Below, in pieces: positions 5,731 to 7,306 of a stretch of DNA of 7,306 nucleotides. The DNA is from Bacillota bacterium. GTDB taxonomy: Bacteria > Bacillota > Clostridia > Peptostreptococcales > Anaerovoracaceae. The notes beneath the pieces are model-generated. The model was not told where the DNA came from. It made no database searches and saw only the letters and a list, made by a program, of their open reading frames with translations. The DNA lies in the NCBI GenBank assembly GCA_016302925.1, contig JAEDMR010000098.1, forward strand, positions 1-7,306. The letters run 5' to 3'. The translations under genes were made by a program, and so were the position numbers. Positions within the stretch are counted from its first letter, which is position 1. Each line of letters begins with the position of its first letter.

Positions 5731-7306
5731 TTACTTAAAGTATTTCACTGCGGATTCGAACATCTTCATGTCGAATTCACCGATCACATTCTTATACAGG
5801 CCGTATCCGATACGCTCGGAGTGGCCCATCTTGCCCAATACCCGGCCGTCCGGGGAGGTAATGCCCTCGATGGCGCAGACGGAATTGTTCGGATTAAACT
5901 GAATCTGATCCGTCGGCTTGCCTTCGAAATCCACATACTGGGTGGCAATCTGTCCGTTTGCAGCCAGCTGCCGTACCATGTCGTCGCTTGCCAGGAATCG
6001 ACCTTCGCCGTGAGAAATTGCCACTGTATAAATCTCACCCGGCTGGGTAGCTGCCAGCCACGGAGATTTGTTGGAGGCGATTCTGGTGCGAACCAGCTTG
6101 GACTGATGGCGTCCGATGGTGTTGTAAGTCAGGGTCGGGCAGTTTTCATCGGTGTCGATGATCTTGCCGTAAGGCACCAGACCCAGCTTGATCAGTGCCT
6201 GGAAGCCGTTGCAGATACCCGCCATGAGACCGTCTCTGTTTTCCAGCAGGTCGGTGACGCCTTCCTTGATCATCTCGTTGCGGAAGAAGGCAGTAATGAA
6301 CTTGCCGGAACCGTCCGGTTCGTCGCCGCCGGAGAAGCCGCCTGGGATGAACACCATCTGCGCCGTCTTCAGCTTAGCCGCAAACTCTTCCACGGACCGG
6401 GCTACCGCTTCACTGGTCAGGTTGCGCACCACGAAAATTTCTGCTTCCGCACCGGCCTTTTCCATCACCATAGCGGTATCGTATTCGCAGTTGGTGCCAG
6501 GGAACGCAGGAATCAGAACCTTCGGACGTGCCGTCTTCAGAGCCGGTGCGATCACCTTGCGTTCGCCTTCCTTACAAGTATATGTGAAGGTTTCGATTTC
6601 TTTGCCCGGCATTTCCAGATTGCAGGTGAATACCGGTTCCAGTTTTTCTTCGTATGCTTTTTCCAGTGCATTCAGGCACAGGCTTTCTTCGCCCCGGGCG
6701 ATGGCATAGTCTGCCGTCACGCTTCCGAGCAAAATCGCCCCTGCCGGCATTTCTGCGTCCTCTGCTGCTTCCAGCAGGAAGGCACCGTAGTTATAGCCGA
6801 AGATTTCTTCGTCGGAAATGCTTTCTTCATACCGGAAGCCCAGCTCGTTTCCGATGGCCATCTTCAGCACGCCTTCTGCAATGCCGCCGAATCCCGGCGT
6901 CCAAGCGGAAACCACCTTGCCGGCGGAGGTCAGTGCGAAGACCTGGTCATACCGCTTCATCAGAGATTCTGCCGTCGGCAGACCCTCTTCATCCAGCTCC
7001 GGCTTCAGCAGATATACCTTGTGACCGGCTTCCTTGAATTCCGGCGAAATGATATGATCCACATGTTCATCGGTTACTGCGAAGGATACCAGGGTAGGCG
7101 GTACGGTCAGCTGCTCGAAAGTACCGGACATGGAGTCCTTACCGCCGATGGCTGCAATGCCCAGACCCAGCTGTGCCTTCAGTGCGCCCAGCAGCGCCGA
7201 TACCGGCTTGCCCCAGCGGCTGCTGTCCTTCCCCAGCTTTTCGAAATATTCCTGGAAGGTCAGGTAGACATCCTCAAACTTCGCACCGGTGGCCACCAGC
7301 TTGGAT
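5731..7306 (-). CDS. purL: Phosphoribosylformylglycinamidine synthase PurL, C-terminal part (5' end outside window)
   Basis: The C-terminal ~524 residues of the long, single-chain FGAM synthase, which converts FGAR, ATP and glutamine to FGAM in de novo purine synthesis. The frame is open to the right edge; the GTG at 7296 is internal, since SKL precedes it in frame and full-length proteins exceed 1,200 residues. Counting from that GTG, GGKDSMSG (51-58) belongs to the second synthase (AIRS-like) half, and AWTPGFGGIAEG (131-142) to its C-terminal subdomain. The glutaminase domain starts near KVLIPAFPGTNCEYD (259-273). Its catalytic Cys is C362 in GICNGFQ, and the His and Glu are H492 and E494 in GHSERIGYG, the counterpart of the HPER motif in enterobacterial PurL. 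All key residues visible are intact, and the TAA at 5731-5733 gives a normal C-terminus. It is the first visible gene of a minus-strand operon with the nitroreductase and permease. Confidence 0.97.
   Translation of the reverse strand, partial: SKLVATGAKFEDVYLTFQEYFEKLGKDSSRWGKPVSALLGALKAQLGLGIAAIGGKDSMSGTFEQLTVPPTLVSFAVTDEHVDHIISPEFKEAGHKVYLLKPELDEEGLPTAESLMKRYDQVFALTSAGKVVSAWTPGFGGIAEGVLKMAIGNELGFRYEESISDEEIFGYNYGAFLLEAAEDAEMPAGAILLGSVTADYAIARGEESLCLNALEKAYEEKLEPVFTCNLEMPGKEIETFTYTCKEGERKVIAPALKTARPKVLIPAFPGTNCEYDTAMVMEKAGAEAEIFVVRNLTSEAVARSVEEFAAKLKTAQMVFIPGGFSGGDEPDGSGKFITAFFRNEMIKEGVTDLLENRDGLMAGICNGFQALIKLGLVPYGKIIDTDENCPTLTYNTIGRHQSKLVRTRIASNKSPWLAATQPGEIYTVAISHGEGRFLASDDMVRQLAANGQIATQYVDFEGKPTDQIQFNPNNSVCAIEGITSPDGRVLGKMGHSERIGYGLYKNVIGEFDMKMFESAVKYFK

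Noticed and set aside
7294..7296. GTG at 7296 as a true start of a short PurL
   Set aside because: The frame continues upstream to the edge with family-like sequence (SKLVATGAKFED), and both synthase and glutaminase parts belong to one long chain.

Overview
The window looks like chromosomal DNA of a low-to-mid GC anaerobic Firmicute of the class Clostridia. The evidence is a long-form PurL of clostridial type, a ferredoxin-nitroreductase fusion, clean AGGAGG-type ribosome binding sites, and a secreted thioester/isopeptide surface adhesin of the kind gut and oral Gram-positives carry. I cannot name the genus from the sequence alone.

Four zones follow from left to right. (1) 1-2386, minus strand: the first ~795 residues of a large secreted adhesin whose C-terminus, and presumably its sortase signal, lie outside the window. 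It has a signal peptide, a Cys-Gln thioester domain, a SpaA/Cna-B-like domain, a second Cna-B-like domain and the start of an FctA-like pilin domain. Upstream (2387-2550) is its ribosome binding site, a promoter with a good -10, and an array of GGTTAC repeats over a poor -35, which suggests control by an activator. (2) 2593-3293, plus strand: an unrecognised, divergently oriented gene with no visible ribosome binding site. It is broken by one frameshift at an A5 tract, and I call it a pseudogene. (3) 3323-3511, minus strand: a complete tRNA-Leu(CAG) with its own promoter and a UUCG-hairpin terminator that can also end plus-strand transcription. (4) 3705-7306, minus strand: three tightly packed genes in the order purL (3' part), ferredoxin-nitroreductase, AI-2E-family permease. 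This is probably one operon read from right to left.

The purL product catalyses the fourth step of de novo purine synthesis. The flavoenzyme and the permease follow within 28 and 12-54 bases, but nothing in their sequence links them to purines, so co-transcription is the only shared property I can support. The adhesin is a separate unit concerned with surface attachment. The gap 3441-3704 holds the tRNA promoter, a perfect hairpin followed by a T tract, and a 10-bp tandem repeat just after the permease stop.

I do not see a clearly new multi-gene system. The items most worth a second look are the adhesin with its repeat-bearing promoter, the frameshifted unknown gene beside the tRNA, and the T-arm-like sequence between them.
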